A DNA stretch of 64,000 nt from an uncultured Algibacter sp. (GCA_937958265.1 CALGNX010000002.1:1-64000), one strand, 5' to 3'; numbered from the stretch's first letter, positions 17,869 through 27,531 are shown. Notes: generated by a model not told the origin, from the sequence alone. Numbers and translations are program-made.

Positions 17869-18945
17869 ATGCGCGTATTACAATTAATAGATTCTTTAGA
17901 AGCAGGAGGGGCAGAGCGTGTAGCTATAAATATAGCAAATGCTTTGTGTAAAGAAATTAATGGTTCTTATTTATGTGCAACTAGAAAAGAAGGTCTTTTA
18001 AAAGCGGCGCTTTCAAAAAATGTTGGTTATTTGTTTTTAAATAAACAGCGAACAATCGATTTTAAAGCCATTGTAAAGTTGCATAGATATATTACTAAAC
18101 ATGATATTAATGTGGTACATGCGCATTCTACATCTTTTTTTTTAGCAGCTATAATTAAAATTTTTAACCCTAAATTAGTTGTAGTATGGCACGACCATTA
18201 CGGTAACAGCGAGTTTTTAGGTAATAGGAAATATTTGCCTTTAAAGGTATGTTCCAAATATTTTTCGCATATATTTAGTGTTAATAGGGCTTTAGTATTG
18301 TGGGCTAAGCAGGTTTTAAAGTTTAAAAACACCACATATTTGGCAAATATTGCGGTTATTAATAAAACGAAGGGTTTTTCTTGTTTAAAAGGCGTTGCAG
18401 GTAAACGTATTGTATGCTTAGCTAATTTACGAGCTCAAAAAGATCATATTAATTTAATTTTGGCTTTTAAAGAAGTGTTAAAAAAGCACCCAGACTGGAG
18501 TTTGCACTGTGTTGGCCAAAATTTTAGGGATAGCTATGCAAAGCAACTAGAAACTAAAATAGAATTACACAGTTTAGAATACGCGGTTTACCTTTACGGA
18601 AGTAAACCAGATGTGTTCGATATTTTAAAACAATCTGAAATTGGTGTTTTATCATCTAAATCTGAAGGTTTGCCGTTAGCCTTATTGGAATACGGTTTTG
18701 CAGGCTTACCTGTTGTTGCTACTAAAGTAGGTGAAATTGAAAATGTAATTATGCATAAATCTCACGGGTTACTCGTGGAGGCTTCAAAGCCATTAGAGCT
18801 TGCTAATGCATTAATTTATTTAATCGAAAATAAAAAAATAAGACATTTATTTGGGCAAAATTATTCTGCATACATACAAAAAAACTACACACAAAGTAGT
18901 CAAATTGATACTATTTTGAAAGTGTACAAAACTTATACTGCTTAA
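17869..18945 (+). CDS. Glycosyltransferase family 4
   Basis: The 358 residues have the complete GT4 pattern: LQLIDSLEAGGAERVAINIA at the N-terminus, VVHAHSTS, the linker VCLANLRAQKDH and SSKSEGLPLALLEYGFAGLPVVATKVGE with the E-x7-E motif. This is the most typical GT4 of the locus and resembles N-acetylgalactosaminyl- or glucosyltransferases of O-antigen clusters, though specificity cannot be assigned. It is immediately adjacent to the previous stop and 2 bases before the polymerase-like gene. Confidence 0.92.
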   Translation: MRVLQLIDSLEAGGAERVAINIANALCKEINGSYLCATRKEGLLKAALSKNVGYLFLNKQRTIDFKAIVKLHRYITKHDINVVHAHSTSFFLAAIIKIFNPKLVVVWHDHYGNSEFLGNRKYLPLKVCSKYFSHIFSVNRALVLWAKQVLKFKNTTYLANIAVINKTKGFSCLKGVAGKRIVCLANLRAQKDHINLILAFKEVLKKHPDWSLHCVGQNFRDSYAKQLETKIELHSLEYAVYLYGSKPDVFDILKQSEIGVLSSKSEGLPLALLEYGFAGLPVVATKVGEIENVIMHKSHGLLVEASKPLELANALIYLIENKKIRHLFGQNYSAYIQKNYTQSSQIDTILKVYKTYTA

Positions 18946-18947
18946 AT

Positions 18948-20312
18948 TTGAAAAATATTAAATATATAAAAGGCATTATCTTACACGTTGTAATAGGCTT
19001 TGCTGTTTTTAGTGTAAAAGGGCTTTCAAAATTATACTTGTTGGCAATATTTATATATTTTTCTGTAAAAATACTTAAATCTAAGTGCTCTCAAATTCCT
19101 GTAAATGTTCTAAGTGCTTGTGCTTATGTAGTAGGAGCCGAGGTGTTTTTAAGAATGACGGGAGGTAATATTGTTTACGAGACCTCAAAATACTTAGTAA
19201 TTTTCTTTATTCTTGTAGGTGTTTTTATTTTTAGAGCAAGTAAAACGCCTTTACCTTACCTAATGTATTTATTCTTACTTATTCCAGGGATTCTTGTTGC
19301 AGGGCTTAATGCTAGCCAAAACACTTCTTTAAGAACAGATTTATCTTTTAATTTAAGTGGTCCTGTATGTTTAGGTATTGTATCTCTTTTTTGTTATAAA
19401 TTAAAGCTTAGTTACCAAAGTATGCAAAAGATATTATTGCATATGGCACTCCCATTAATAGTAACGGCGTTTTATTTGTTTTTTTATACTCCAAATATTC
19501 AAGAAGTAATTACAGGTACCGGATCTAATTTTGCGGCATCGGGCGGTTTTGGTCCTAATCAGGTGTCTACGGTTTTAGGTTTAGGTATGTTTATTTTCTC
19601 AGTACGTTTTTTTATGCTTTCCCCAACATTATTTCTTAAAGTGTTAAATGGTGTTTTACTGGCTGTTTTAAGTTTTAGAGGTATAGTAACGTTTAGTAGA
19701 GGTGGCATTATTACAGCATTGTTTATGATAGCCTCATTTATATATTTTTATTTCAAAAAAGTTAATAAAAAAATAAAGTATCAAAAGGGTCGTACAATTA
19801 TAGTATTTATATTTTTGGGTTTGTTAATTTGGTTGTTTTCTTCCGTGCAAACGGGTGGACTTATTGAAAATAGGTATGCGAATAAAGATGCTATAGGGCG
19901 GGAAAAAATGGATATAACGACCGGGAGGTCAGATTTAATAGCATTTGAGCTTGAAGCATTTTTTAATAATCCAATAATTGGAGTTGGTGTAGGGCAGGTA
20001 AAGGCTCTTAGGGCAGAGCGTGAAGGGTTGTTAGTAACATCGCATAATGAAATAAGTAGAATATTATCAGAACACGGTTTGTTTGGCGTGTTAGCAATTT
20101 TAATAGTTTTATTAACACCTTTACTGTTTCGGTTAAGAAATACATCCAATATTTTCTTTTATTCGTTTTATTTATTTTGGTTTTTAACTATTAATCATTC
20201 TTCTATGCGTATTGCAGCTCCTGCATTTTTATACGGTTTATGTTTGTTGGATATTCAATATAAAACCAAGCGCCCTGTAAGGCTAAAACAAGTAAAAATT
20301 AAAATAGAGTAA
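18948..20312 (+). CDS. O-antigen polymerase/ligase-like membrane protein (Wzy/WaaL family)
   Basis: The 454-residue protein has about twelve hydrophobic helices and the O-antigen ligase family (PF04932) landmarks: a glycine-rich FRGIVTFSRGGIITALFM segment after the main loop, a TTGRSDLIAFELEAFFNNPIIGVG stretch, and SHNEISRILSEHGLFGVLA. It would polymerise lipid-linked repeat units or ligate polymer at the periplasmic face. The start is TTG at 18948, 2 bases after the previous stop; the first ATG is much further in. Wzy and WaaL cannot be separated by sequence alone. A polymerase fits the context. Confidence 0.82.
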   Translation: MKNIKYIKGIILHVVIGFAVFSVKGLSKLYLLAIFIYFSVKILKSKCSQIPVNVLSACAYVVGAEVFLRMTGGNIVYETSKYLVIFFILVGVFIFRASKTPLPYLMYLFLLIPGILVAGLNASQNTSLRTDLSFNLSGPVCLGIVSLFCYKLKLSYQSMQKILLHMALPLIVTAFYLFFYTPNIQEVITGTGSNFAASGGFGPNQVSTVLGLGMFIFSVRFFMLSPTLFLKVLNGVLLAVLSFRGIVTFSRGGIITALFMIASFIYFYFKKVNKKIKYQKGRTIIVFIFLGLLIWLFSSVQTGGLIENRYANKDAIGREKMDITTGRSDLIAFELEAFFNNPIIGVGVGQVKALRAEREGLLVTSHNEISRILSEHGLFGVLAILIVLLTPLLFRLRNTSNIFFYSFYLFWFLTINHSSMRIAAPAFLYGLCLLDIQYKTKRPVRLKQVKIKIE

Positions 20313-20331
20313 CTAGTATAAATTCATTTTA

Positions 20332-21345
20332 TTGAAAACATTAATATATATTGGTAATAAATCTGCGGCGAGTAAGGGTGCAAATGTGTCTTCCATAGAT
20401 GTACTTTGCCCATTATTTACAAAGTGTGGTTATAAAGTGTATTCAGCCTCTAGCATAAAAAATATAATATTGCGTTTGCTACATATGTTATGGACTTGTT
20501 TTAAGTACCGTAAGCAAGTAGATTATGTGTTAATAGATACTTATAGTACGCGAAATTTTTACTATGCTTATTTAGTAAGTTTACTCTGTGTTATCTTAAA
20601 ATTAAAATACATCCCGTTATTGCGTGGTGGAAATTTGCCCAGACGTCTTAAAATGTTTCCAAAATTATCAAAAGCTATTTTTAAAAATGCTTTTGTAAAT
20701 GTAGCACCATCATTGTATATGAAATCGAATTTTGAAAATTATGGTTTTCATAATATAGTATGTATACCTAACTCAATAGTGTTAGATAACTATGAGTTTA
20801 AAGACCGCGTTTTTGAAAGTATAAATTTATTATGGGTGCGCTCTTTTTCTAAAATATATAATCCCTTGCTAGCTATTGATATCTTAAAGGCATTTAAAAA
20901 TGATAATATACAAGCTAAGCTTTGTATGGTTGGGCCAGATAGTGATGGCAGTTTACAGGAAGCAAAAAAGTACGCCAACCAGTTAGGGGTTAAAGTTTTA
21001 TTTACAGGAAAGCTATCAAAGCCAGAATGGGTAGCACTATCTAAAGATTATAATATTTTTATAAATACAACAAATTTTGATAATATGCCTGTAAGTGTAA
21101 TAGAGGCAATGGCTTTGGGGTTACCTATAATATCTACAAATGTAGGTGGAATGCCCTTTTTAATAGAGCATAATAAAAATGGTTTTTTGGTGGTTCCAAA
21201 ATTGGTAACGCCATTTGTTTTGGCTATAAAAAATATTACTAGTGATTCTGATAATACAAAAAGTATGGTAAAAACGGCTCGCAGACAGGTCGAGCATTTT
21301 AATTGGGATTTTATACAAAAACAATGGGCAAAAGTATTGAGATAA
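20332..21345 (+). CDS. Glycosyltransferase family 4
   Basis: This 337-residue protein is slightly short for GT4 because of a compact N-terminal domain. Features are IPNSIVLDNYEF at the linker, LLWVRSFSKIYNP, CMVGPDSDGS and TTNFDNMPVSVIEAMALGLPIISTNVGGMPFLI, which contains the E-x7-E-like donor motif. The start codon is TTG at 20332. It lies between the polymerase and the initiating phosphotransferase and probably completes the repeat unit. Confidence 0.88.
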   Translation: MKTLIYIGNKSAASKGANVSSIDVLCPLFTKCGYKVYSASSIKNIILRLLHMLWTCFKYRKQVDYVLIDTYSTRNFYYAYLVSLLCVILKLKYIPLLRGGNLPRRLKMFPKLSKAIFKNAFVNVAPSLYMKSNFENYGFHNIVCIPNSIVLDNYEFKDRVFESINLLWVRSFSKIYNPLLAIDILKAFKNDNIQAKLCMVGPDSDGSLQEAKKYANQLGVKVLFTGKLSKPEWVALSKDYNIFINTTNFDNMPVSVIEAMALGLPIISTNVGGMPFLIEHNKNGFLVVPKLVTPFVLAIKNITSDSDNTKSMVKTARRQVEHFNWDFIQKQWAKVLR

Positions 21346-21399
21346 TTAAGTTTTATTAAACATACGTATTATATTACCAAACTTATTTTAATTTTAAAT

Positions 21400-22791
21400 A
21401 TGGGCAAAAGTGGCATACATTTCAATTTATCAGAGCGAAAAATACTCTTGAGGGTTTTTGATATGCTTTTTACATTACTTGTACTTTATTTGTTAAGTCG
21501 TAGTACGTATTTTGATTATTTTAAAATAATAAAAGAGCATTGGTCTTGGGTGGCCGTTCTTATGTTTTACTTATCCATATTTGGGACTATTTTTGAGTTA
21601 TATGATCTTGAAAAATCTAGTAAAATTGAAAAAATAGCCTCAGGAATAGTTCTAACAACTTCTGTTACGGTTTTGTTTTATTTGTTTACACCTTATTTTA
21701 CACCCGAATTACCTGATAATAGGCATCAAATTTTGCTCTTTTATTTTGCTATATTAATAGGTTTGTTTTTGTGGCGATCAATTTATAGTTTATTTATAGT
21801 TGCGCCTAGGTTTTATAAAAAGGTTTTAATTATTGGTGAAACATCAAATATCGAGAGAATTATTGAAACATTTAAAATTGCAGATCCTAACTATCATATA
21901 GTTGGTTTTATTGATAGTGAAGCACACAATGCGCAACCTGTGAAATTTAATGCAATTCCGGAGTATAAGCCAACAGCGATACCACATGTTATTAATAAAG
22001 AAGGTGTATCTGAAATATTGGTGGCCAGCTATAATACAGAAAACATAATAACAGAGGTTTATTATGCATTAGTTAAATTACTGGAAAATGGTTTCCCTAT
22101 AAATGAATATATAAAGACTTATGAGGAGTTAACTCAGCGTTTTCCTGTGCAGTTTGTGGGGCAGGATTTTTACAGGTATTTTCCCTTTAGTAAAAGCGGT
22201 CAAAATAGATTATACTTGTTTTTTCATCGGATTGTTGAATTTTTATTTGCTTTAATTGGGCTTGTTTTTGGATGTGCCATAATTCCAATAATATTTATTA
22301 TTAATTTTTTTGTTAACCAAGGAAGCCTTTTTTATACCCAAGATAGAATAGGTAAAAACGGTAAGGTTTTTAAAATTATTAAGTTTCGAACTATGATAAT
22401 GGATGCGGAAAAATCTGGCGCGGTTTGGGCAAAAAAAGGTGATAAAAGAATTACGCCTTTTGGGAAATTTCTTAGGTATTCTAGATTAGATGAAATACCT
22501 CAATTTATAAATATTATTAAAGGTGATATGTCTTTAATTGGCCCAAGACCAGAGCGTCCTTTTTTTGTAAGAGAGTTATCTCAGGTTTTACCTTTTTATG
22601 AGACAAGACATATTGTTAAACCTGGCCTTACTGGTTGGGCTCAAGTTAAAACAAGATATGGGTCATCAATAAACGATAGCTTACTTAAATTACAATATGA
22701 TTTGTATTACATTAAACACAGAAATCTTTTTTTAGATGTTAATATCTTAATTAAAACCATGAGTACCGTTATTTTTTATAGAGGGCAGTAG
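21400..22791 (+). CDS. WcaJ-like undecaprenyl-phosphate sugar phosphotransferase
   Basis: The 463-residue polyprenyl glycosylphosphotransferase has four N-terminal helices (20-130), a CoA-binding-like middle domain (about 140-240, VLIIGETSNIERI) and a C-terminal bacterial sugar transferase domain after a further hydrophobic segment near 285-310. Catalytic signatures are FKIIKFRTM, SRLDEIPQF and GDMSLIGPRPERPFF. The family transfers hexose-1-phosphate to undecaprenyl phosphate and starts repeat-unit synthesis at the inner membrane. It is the last gene of the plus-strand polysaccharide locus and is followed by convergent genes. Length agrees with WcaJ-type enzymes. Confidence 0.92.
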   Translation: MGKSGIHFNLSERKILLRVFDMLFTLLVLYLLSRSTYFDYFKIIKEHWSWVAVLMFYLSIFGTIFELYDLEKSSKIEKIASGIVLTTSVTVLFYLFTPYFTPELPDNRHQILLFYFAILIGLFLWRSIYSLFIVAPRFYKKVLIIGETSNIERIIETFKIADPNYHIVGFIDSEAHNAQPVKFNAIPEYKPTAIPHVINKEGVSEILVASYNTENIITEVYYALVKLLENGFPINEYIKTYEELTQRFPVQFVGQDFYRYFPFSKSGQNRLYLFFHRIVEFLFALIGLVFGCAIIPIIFIINFFVNQGSLFYTQDRIGKNGKVFKIIKFRTMIMDAEKSGAVWAKKGDKRITPFGKFLRYSRLDEIPQFINIIKGDMSLIGPRPERPFFVRELSQVLPFYETRHIVKPGLTGWAQVKTRYGSSINDSLLKLQYDLYYIKHRNLFLDVNILIKTMSTVIFYRGQ

Positions 22792-22988
22792 GTATTATTC
22801 TTTTTGATTGTTTTAATACACTTAAGTCATATTATAATTTAAAATAGCTGTAAGGTGGTTTTTAATTATGTTCTAAACAATATAGTTTTATTTTAATTAG
22901 GAAGCCTATTTTTATATTTTGTAATAAATAAACTATTATCTTTTTAATTTGTATTTTAATATGCCTTTGTAAACATTACGGTATGTAA

Positions 22989-24164
22989 TTATTGTTTACT
23001 GCTATACGATACTAAAAAGATATAGCGTACCAATAAGGCTAGTAATATGGGTAGTAGGCCAAGGGCAAAAGCTTGAACTCCAAAAATCCAATGCATTGTT
23101 AAAAGGACTAATAATATTATTAAAAACTTTATGTATTTAGTAAACCAAAGGCTCCATGTTTTTTTAAAAAGTTGACCAACAAACAAAATGTTAAGCGCAA
23201 AACCCCAAAGAATATTATAATTTTGTTTAGTTCCAGAATGGTTTGTAGCAAACCATAAAAATAAAATAAATACACCAATTAATCCTGTAAAAGTAAAAAG
23301 GCTTATATCAAGCCATTTGGTGCGCTTGTTTTGTTTATAATCCCTATATGTAATATAAAATATGCATAACGAAACAATTGTTAATACAAAAAATGGGGTT
23401 GTAAAAAACAGGTTTGGATGTTCTGTTTTTTTTGGAATAAATAGTATACTACTACTTTTTACTAAAGGTTTATTATTATTTTTAATGGTCGCATTGTTAA
23501 AAAAAGTAAATACGTTTTTTGGTAAAAACATATGCTCTTCTGGTGTTGCTTTTTTGTCTATAACAGCACCTAGTGCTAAATCGATACCTAGGCTACCCCA
23601 AGAGTTTTTATTTAGGTTATCTTGAATTAGTGTTCTAAAGGACGCTTCTTTAAAAACTTTAGGCGTATTATAGTTTATAGCATTGTTTAGAGTTCGATTA
23701 GTAACATCTTTAATTTTGGTGGCGCAATTATCATAAAAAAACTCATATAAATAACGCCTATTTTCTGGTTTGTAGTTGTTAATTAAATAGTTATAAAGTT
23801 TCTGTTTTTCGGTTTCTGTAAGATTTAAAACTTGCTCCTTTATACTTCTATTGTAGTAGGTGTAAACCTTTTCAAATCTTGAGAAATCTGTTTTGCTAAT
23901 TAAATAATTAAGTTGTCCTTGTATAAATTTTAAATAGAAATTTGGTGCGTCAAAATCATATGCGCCATAGCCATAAACAACATCTATTTGGTTTGAAGTG
24001 TCTTTAACTCTAAAGCCACTATGGCCAAAGGCGTCGTTTAAGCTATTTCCTGGGCCAACGGTTAAAACACTAATTTCAGCTTTTAAGGATAACTTATTTT
24101 GTTGCGAATAGGTAATTTGATTGCTTAAAAAAAAGAGTATGGCAAGGTGTAAATAAAACTTCAT
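22989..24164 (-). CDS. DUF4105 membrane protein, possible lipoprotein N-acyltransferase (Lnb-like)
   Basis: A signal peptide (1-20, ending TYSQQ) precedes a domain with VGPGNSLNDAFGHSGFRV and FFYDNCATKIKDV. The conserved His48 and Cys147 suggest an NlpC/P60-like Cys-His active site facing the periplasm. About five helices fill residues 250-385. This is the DUF4105 architecture. From memory, recent work on Bacteroides links DUF4105 proteins to lipoprotein N-acylation (Lnb); I cannot check that here, so function is tentative. It is convergent to the polysaccharide locus and lies 93 bases downstream of the PorV-like gene on the same strand. Confidence 0.8.
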   Translation of the reverse strand: MKFYLHLAILFFLSNQITYSQQNKLSLKAEISVLTVGPGNSLNDAFGHSGFRVKDTSNQIDVVYGYGAYDFDAPNFYLKFIQGQLNYLISKTDFSRFEKVYTYYNRSIKEQVLNLTETEKQKLYNYLINNYKPENRRYLYEFFYDNCATKIKDVTNRTLNNAINYNTPKVFKEASFRTLIQDNLNKNSWGSLGIDLALGAVIDKKATPEEHMFLPKNVFTFFNNATIKNNNKPLVKSSSILFIPKKTEHPNLFFTTPFFVLTIVSLCIFYITYRDYKQNKRTKWLDISLFTFTGLIGVFILFLWFATNHSGTKQNYNILWGFALNILFVGQLFKKTWSLWFTKYIKFLIILLVLLTMHWIFGVQAFALGLLPILLALLVRYIFLVSYSSKQ

Positions 24165-24213
24165 TATAACGTTAAAATATTTGTAAAATAGTTTTGGTAA
24201 TTGAAATGTTTAC

Positions 24214-24221
24214 CAAAGTTA
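24214..24221 (-). promoter_or_regulatory. Possible -7 element for the DUF4105 gene
   Basis: On the minus strand the bases read TAACTTTG, matching the Bacteroidota -7 consensus TANNTTTG, 49 bases upstream of the DUF4105 start. No TTG box lies at the expected distance, so support is partial. Confidence 0.4.
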
Positions 24222-24257
24222 ACATCTAGTATTGTATTTACCTAGAGGTTTTATTTT

Positions 24258-25355
24258 TTAACGAAAAATTCCTAAATCTATTTTAAGTGAGAATACATTA
24301 GAGTATAAAGCTACACTTTGGTCGCCAATATCTGTAAAAGCATAATCAACTTGAATACCACTGTATTTAAAACCTAGACCAAAACTTGGTTGAAAACTTA
24401 GTTGCTCGGTATTATCAAGCTGTAATTCGTTTTGAAAATTACCCATTCCTCCGCGTAAATAAACCATATCAATATAACCAAACTCAAAACCTAAGGCAGG
24501 ATTTATGCTTGCAAAAGATGTAGTAAATACATCGTTATTTTCAGCAAACCTCATATTTAAATTAATAGCAGTAAGAAGCGTGTAATCATGATTAAAATCA
24601 ATAAGTTTAGAAATTCCAATTTGTAGTTTAGGAATTGTAATTTCTGTAGTTTCTGGCAACTCTTGGTTTTGTCCTGCAACAGCATCACTTATGGTAGCGA
24701 ATTTTGCTTCATCAATAGCCCAAGAGTTAAATGTTGTAGTAATATCTCTAGCCATAATTCCAAATTTCCAATTGTTGTTGGTTTCAAATTGAGCGCCAAC
24801 ATCTAATCCAAAACCCCAAGAGGATGCGAAATCACCTATAATACGTCTAATAACTTTTGCATTAACGCCATAATTTAATCCTTGTACAGGTAATGCTCTG
24901 GCGTAAGAAAACGTTAAGCCGTAGTCTGCCGTGGAAAATAGGCTTATTCTATCGTAGTTTATATTGCCTTCAGCATCGATTAGTTGTGTGGTGTTTAATA
25001 TGTCGTCTACAGCAAAACGAATAACGGAAATACCAATTGCACTTTCATTATCTAGAGGCATAGCATAAGCTGCGTAATCATAATTTGCAATGTTTGCAAA
25101 GTAGCTCGAATGCATTAAAGATAATTGGCTATCCTCAAGTTTTAAGAGTCCTGCAGGATTCCAATAGCCCGAATTTACATCAGCAGAGTGGGATGTAACA
25201 GCGCTACTCATACCCAATGCAGCAGCATCCACCCCAATATTCATAAACTCATTAGAATATTTTCTAACAGTTTGACTGAATAGGGATACATATATTAAAC
25301 ACATTGCAGTGGTTATGTAAAGTCTCAAACGCGATTTTTTCACAAAGATGCACAT
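24258..25355 (-). CDS. PorV/PorQ family outer-membrane beta-barrel protein
   Basis: The 365-residue protein has a basic N-terminus and a hydrophobic signal segment (about 10-27, ending FSQ). It then carries EFMNIGVDAAALGMSSAVTSHSADVNSGYWNPAGL, a hallmark of PorV/PorQ and FadL-like barrels of Bacteroidota, with alternating amphipathic strands to a C-terminal LKIDLGIFR. PorV and PorQ are part of or associated with the type IX secretion system in the outer membrane. The true T9SS PorV gene is normally beside porU, which is absent here, so this may be a paralogue with another role. The start is the ATG at 25355; an internal ATG at codon 18 would disrupt the signal peptide. Confidence 0.75.
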   Translation of the reverse strand: MCIFVKKSRLRLYITTAMCLIYVSLFSQTVRKYSNEFMNIGVDAAALGMSSAVTSHSADVNSGYWNPAGLLKLEDSQLSLMHSSYFANIANYDYAAYAMPLDNESAIGISVIRFAVDDILNTTQLIDAEGNINYDRISLFSTADYGLTFSYARALPVQGLNYGVNAKVIRRIIGDFASSWGFGLDVGAQFETNNNWKFGIMARDITTTFNSWAIDEAKFATISDAVAGQNQELPETTEITIPKLQIGISKLIDFNHDYTLLTAINLNMRFAENNDVFTTSFASINPALGFEFGYIDMVYLRGGMGNFQNELQLDNTEQLSFQPSFGLGFKYSGIQVDYAFTDIGDQSVALYSNVFSLKIDLGIFR

Positions 25356-25465
25356 AAATTTATGATATATAAAACTTCAAATAAGTTTAGATATTGTTTT
25401 ACACATGTTATTTTTTATTTAAACTATTAATTATTTTGTGTGTTTAAAAACAATTTTGCCACTTT

Positions 25466-25504
25466 AAAAACCCATTTAAACCTAATAATAGGCTTTTGGT
25501 TTTT
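25466..25504 (+). other. Hairpin with T-run in the pssA leader
   Basis: AAAAACC (25466-25472) pairs with GGTTTTT (25498-25504), and inside it CCTA/TAGG (25481-25484 and 25489-25492) forms a second stem; a run of T follows. It lies about 100 bases upstream of pssA, between divergent genes. It could be a leader attenuator or a chance structure. The stem has an internal loop. Confidence 0.3.
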
Positions 25505-25608
25505 TTATGTTAGCATTTTCTGTGTTAATCGATTATTCATTTTGAATCTTATTTTATATTAGACGGAAATTGTTTGTTATTTTTACAGAAAATAGAAAAC
25601 TTGTTTAC

Positions 25609-26355
25609 ATGAAAAAACAGATACCAAATGCACTTACGCTTTTAAACCTATTGTGTGGTTGTATTGCTGTTATTTTGGCATTTAATAATAATTTTACAAC
25701 TGCTGCATTATTTGTGTTTTGTGGTATATTTTTCGATTTTTTTGATGGTTTAGTAGCAAGAAAGCTAAACGTACAAAGTGCGTTAGGTTTACAGTTGGAT
25801 TCTCTAGCAGATATGGTAACCAGTGGTTTAGTGCCTGGTATTATAGTTTATAAGCTTTTAAATTTAACAATGCTAACTAAAACTACTCAAAACAATAGTT
25901 GGTCTTCTGGCACAAGTAGTATAGATTTTAATATACCCTTAATTCCGTTATTTGGTTTATTAATTACTTTAGCTTCTGCTTACAGATTGGCACAATTTAA
26001 TATTGATGAAGACCAACAAACCTATTTTAAGGGCTTGCCAACCCCCGCTAATGCTATTTTAATTTTGTCTCTTCCATTAATAATTGAATTTCAAAATAGC
26101 GATGTATTAAATACTATTATTCTAAATAAATGGTTTTTAATTCTTTTTACGCTACTAAGCTCATATTTATTAAATTCTGGTATTAAATTGTTTGCCTTAA
26201 AATTTAAAAATTATAAGTTTAAAGATAATATTACGCGCTATGTTTTTATTATTTTGTGTATTGTTTTTTTAGTGATTTTAAAATTTGTTGCAATACCTGT
26301 TATTATTTTACTTTACATTTTAATGTCCGTTTTGGATAATTTAACCTCAAAATAA
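25609..26355 (+). CDS. pssA: CDP-diacylglycerol-serine O-phosphatidyltransferase
   Basis: The CDP-alcohol phosphotransferase motif D-G-x2-A-R-x8-G-x3-D-x3-D is complete: DGLVARKLNVQSALGLQLDSLAD. Surrounding hydrophobic helices (about eight) fit PssA of the Gram-positive/Bacteroidota type. The enzyme makes phosphatidylserine, the precursor of phosphatidylethanolamine, in the inner membrane. ATG at 25609 (KKQIPNALTLLNLLCGC) is chosen because family proteins start there; an in-frame ATG at 25570 adds 13 unlikely residues. The TerC gene follows after 10 bases and is probably co-transcribed. Confidence 0.92.
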   Translation: MKKQIPNALTLLNLLCGCIAVILAFNNNFTTAALFVFCGIFFDFFDGLVARKLNVQSALGLQLDSLADMVTSGLVPGIIVYKLLNLTMLTKTTQNNSWSSGTSSIDFNIPLIPLFGLLITLASAYRLAQFNIDEDQQTYFKGLPTPANAILILSLPLIIEFQNSDVLNTIILNKWFLILFTLLSSYLLNSGIKLFALKFKNYKFKDNITRYVFIILCIVFLVILKFVAIPVIILLYILMSVLDNLTSK

Positions 26356-26365
26356 CTAATTATTC

Positions 26366-27175
26366 ATGTTAGAAAATGTTTTCACACTATTAATGTTAGT
26401 ATTATTACAAGCTGTTTTAGGTTTTGATAACTTATTGTATATCTCCTTAGAAAGTAAAAAAGCACCTGTTGCCGAACAAAAAAGAGTTAGAAAAGTAGGT
26501 ATTTTAATAGCTATAGGGCTGCGTATTGTTTTGCTATTTGTTTTGGTATCTATCATCGATTTTTTTCAAGAACCTTTTGCTTTTTTAACAGGGAATATCG
26601 AAGATGTTGTGAATTTTGCTTTTAATGGGCATAGCTTAATAGTGTTAGCCGGAGGTGGATTTATAATTTATACTGCTATTAAAGAGATTTGGCACATGAT
26701 TTCGATACAGGATTTTGAAGATTCTGATCTTGTTGACACAAAACGTACAAAATCTGCTACGGCTGCAATTACCAGTATAGTTATTATGAATCTTGTTTTT
26801 TCTTTCGATTCTATTTTAGCTGCCATAGGGCTAACCAGTACTATTGAAAATACAACAACAGCATTTATTATTATGGCTATTGCTATAGTTTTTAGTGGTT
26901 TATTAATGCTTGTTTTAGCCGATAGAATTTCTGTGTTTTTAGCGAAAAACCGAATGTATGAAGTTTTAGGTTTGTTTATTTTATTTATTGTAGGTATTAT
27001 GCTGGTTACAGAGGGTGGCCATTTAGCGCATTTAAAGTTTTTTGGAAATGTTATTGAGCCTATGAGTAAAACAACGTTTTATTTTGTTTTAGTAATCTTA
27101 ATAGTGGTAGACATTGTACAAGGGCGCTATCAAAAAAAACTATTAAAGGAATCGGAAAGTCAAAAAAAGAACTAA
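26366..27175 (+). CDS. TerC family integral membrane protein
   Basis: The 269-residue protein has seven to eight helices with the TerC signatures LLQAVLGFDNLLYISL near the N-terminus and MNLVFSFDSILAAIGLT in the second half, where aspartates lie in membrane segments. TerC/Alx-type proteins have been linked to manganese efflux, metal loading of exported proteins and tellurite tolerance. The role here is not determined. It lies 10 bases after pssA and is followed by a terminator at 27192. Confidence 0.88.
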   Translation: MLENVFTLLMLVLLQAVLGFDNLLYISLESKKAPVAEQKRVRKVGILIAIGLRIVLLFVLVSIIDFFQEPFAFLTGNIEDVVNFAFNGHSLIVLAGGGFIIYTAIKEIWHMISIQDFEDSDLVDTKRTKSATAAITSIVIMNLVFSFDSILAAIGLTSTIENTTTAFIIMAIAIVFSGLLMLVLADRISVFLAKNRMYEVLGLFILFIVGIMLVTEGGHLAHLKFFGNVIEPMSKTTFYFVLVILIVVDIVQGRYQKKLLKESESQKKN

Positions 27176-27191
27176 CAGTATTTAAGTTTAT

Positions 27192-27220
27192 AAATGTCTA
27201 AAAGGGAGTTAGACATTTTA
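27192..27220 (+). terminator. Rho-independent-type terminator after terC
   Basis: A perfect 10-bp stem, AAATGTCTAA (27192-27201) and TTAGACATTT (27209-27218), encloses a 7-base loop and ends in T-rich sequence, 16 bases after the TerC stop. It probably ends the pssA-terC transcript. Confidence 0.65.
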
Positions 27221-27531
27221 TAACAAAGGCTGTAATAAGAAATATGCTTAGCCACCATACTCTAGGAAATACTTTTGTTTATTGCATTAGGAATATGTTT
27301 CAGGTTTTCGAATGAGTAATATTAATTAAAAGAACAAAATTAAATATTGATTCATCGTTTCATATGTGTGTCTTAGTATCGTACTTTTATTTTTTAAATG
27401 TAAGCTAAGTCGTTTTTATCTGATATGGTTTTCCAACTTAAATATCTAGCAAAAGCTATATTTTTATTTTTTTTCTGAATCTTTGTTAATCCAAGTAAAT
27501 CAAATCTAAAAGATTTATAATAAGCACATTT

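Noticed and set aside
19781-20149. 122-residue minus-strand open frame inside the polymerase gene
   Set aside because: Antisense shadow; the plus frame has membrane helices and family motifs.
24258-25355. Assigning this barrel as the core type IX secretion protein PorV
   Set aside because: porU is not adjacent and the family includes paralogues, so only the PorV/PorQ family name is used.
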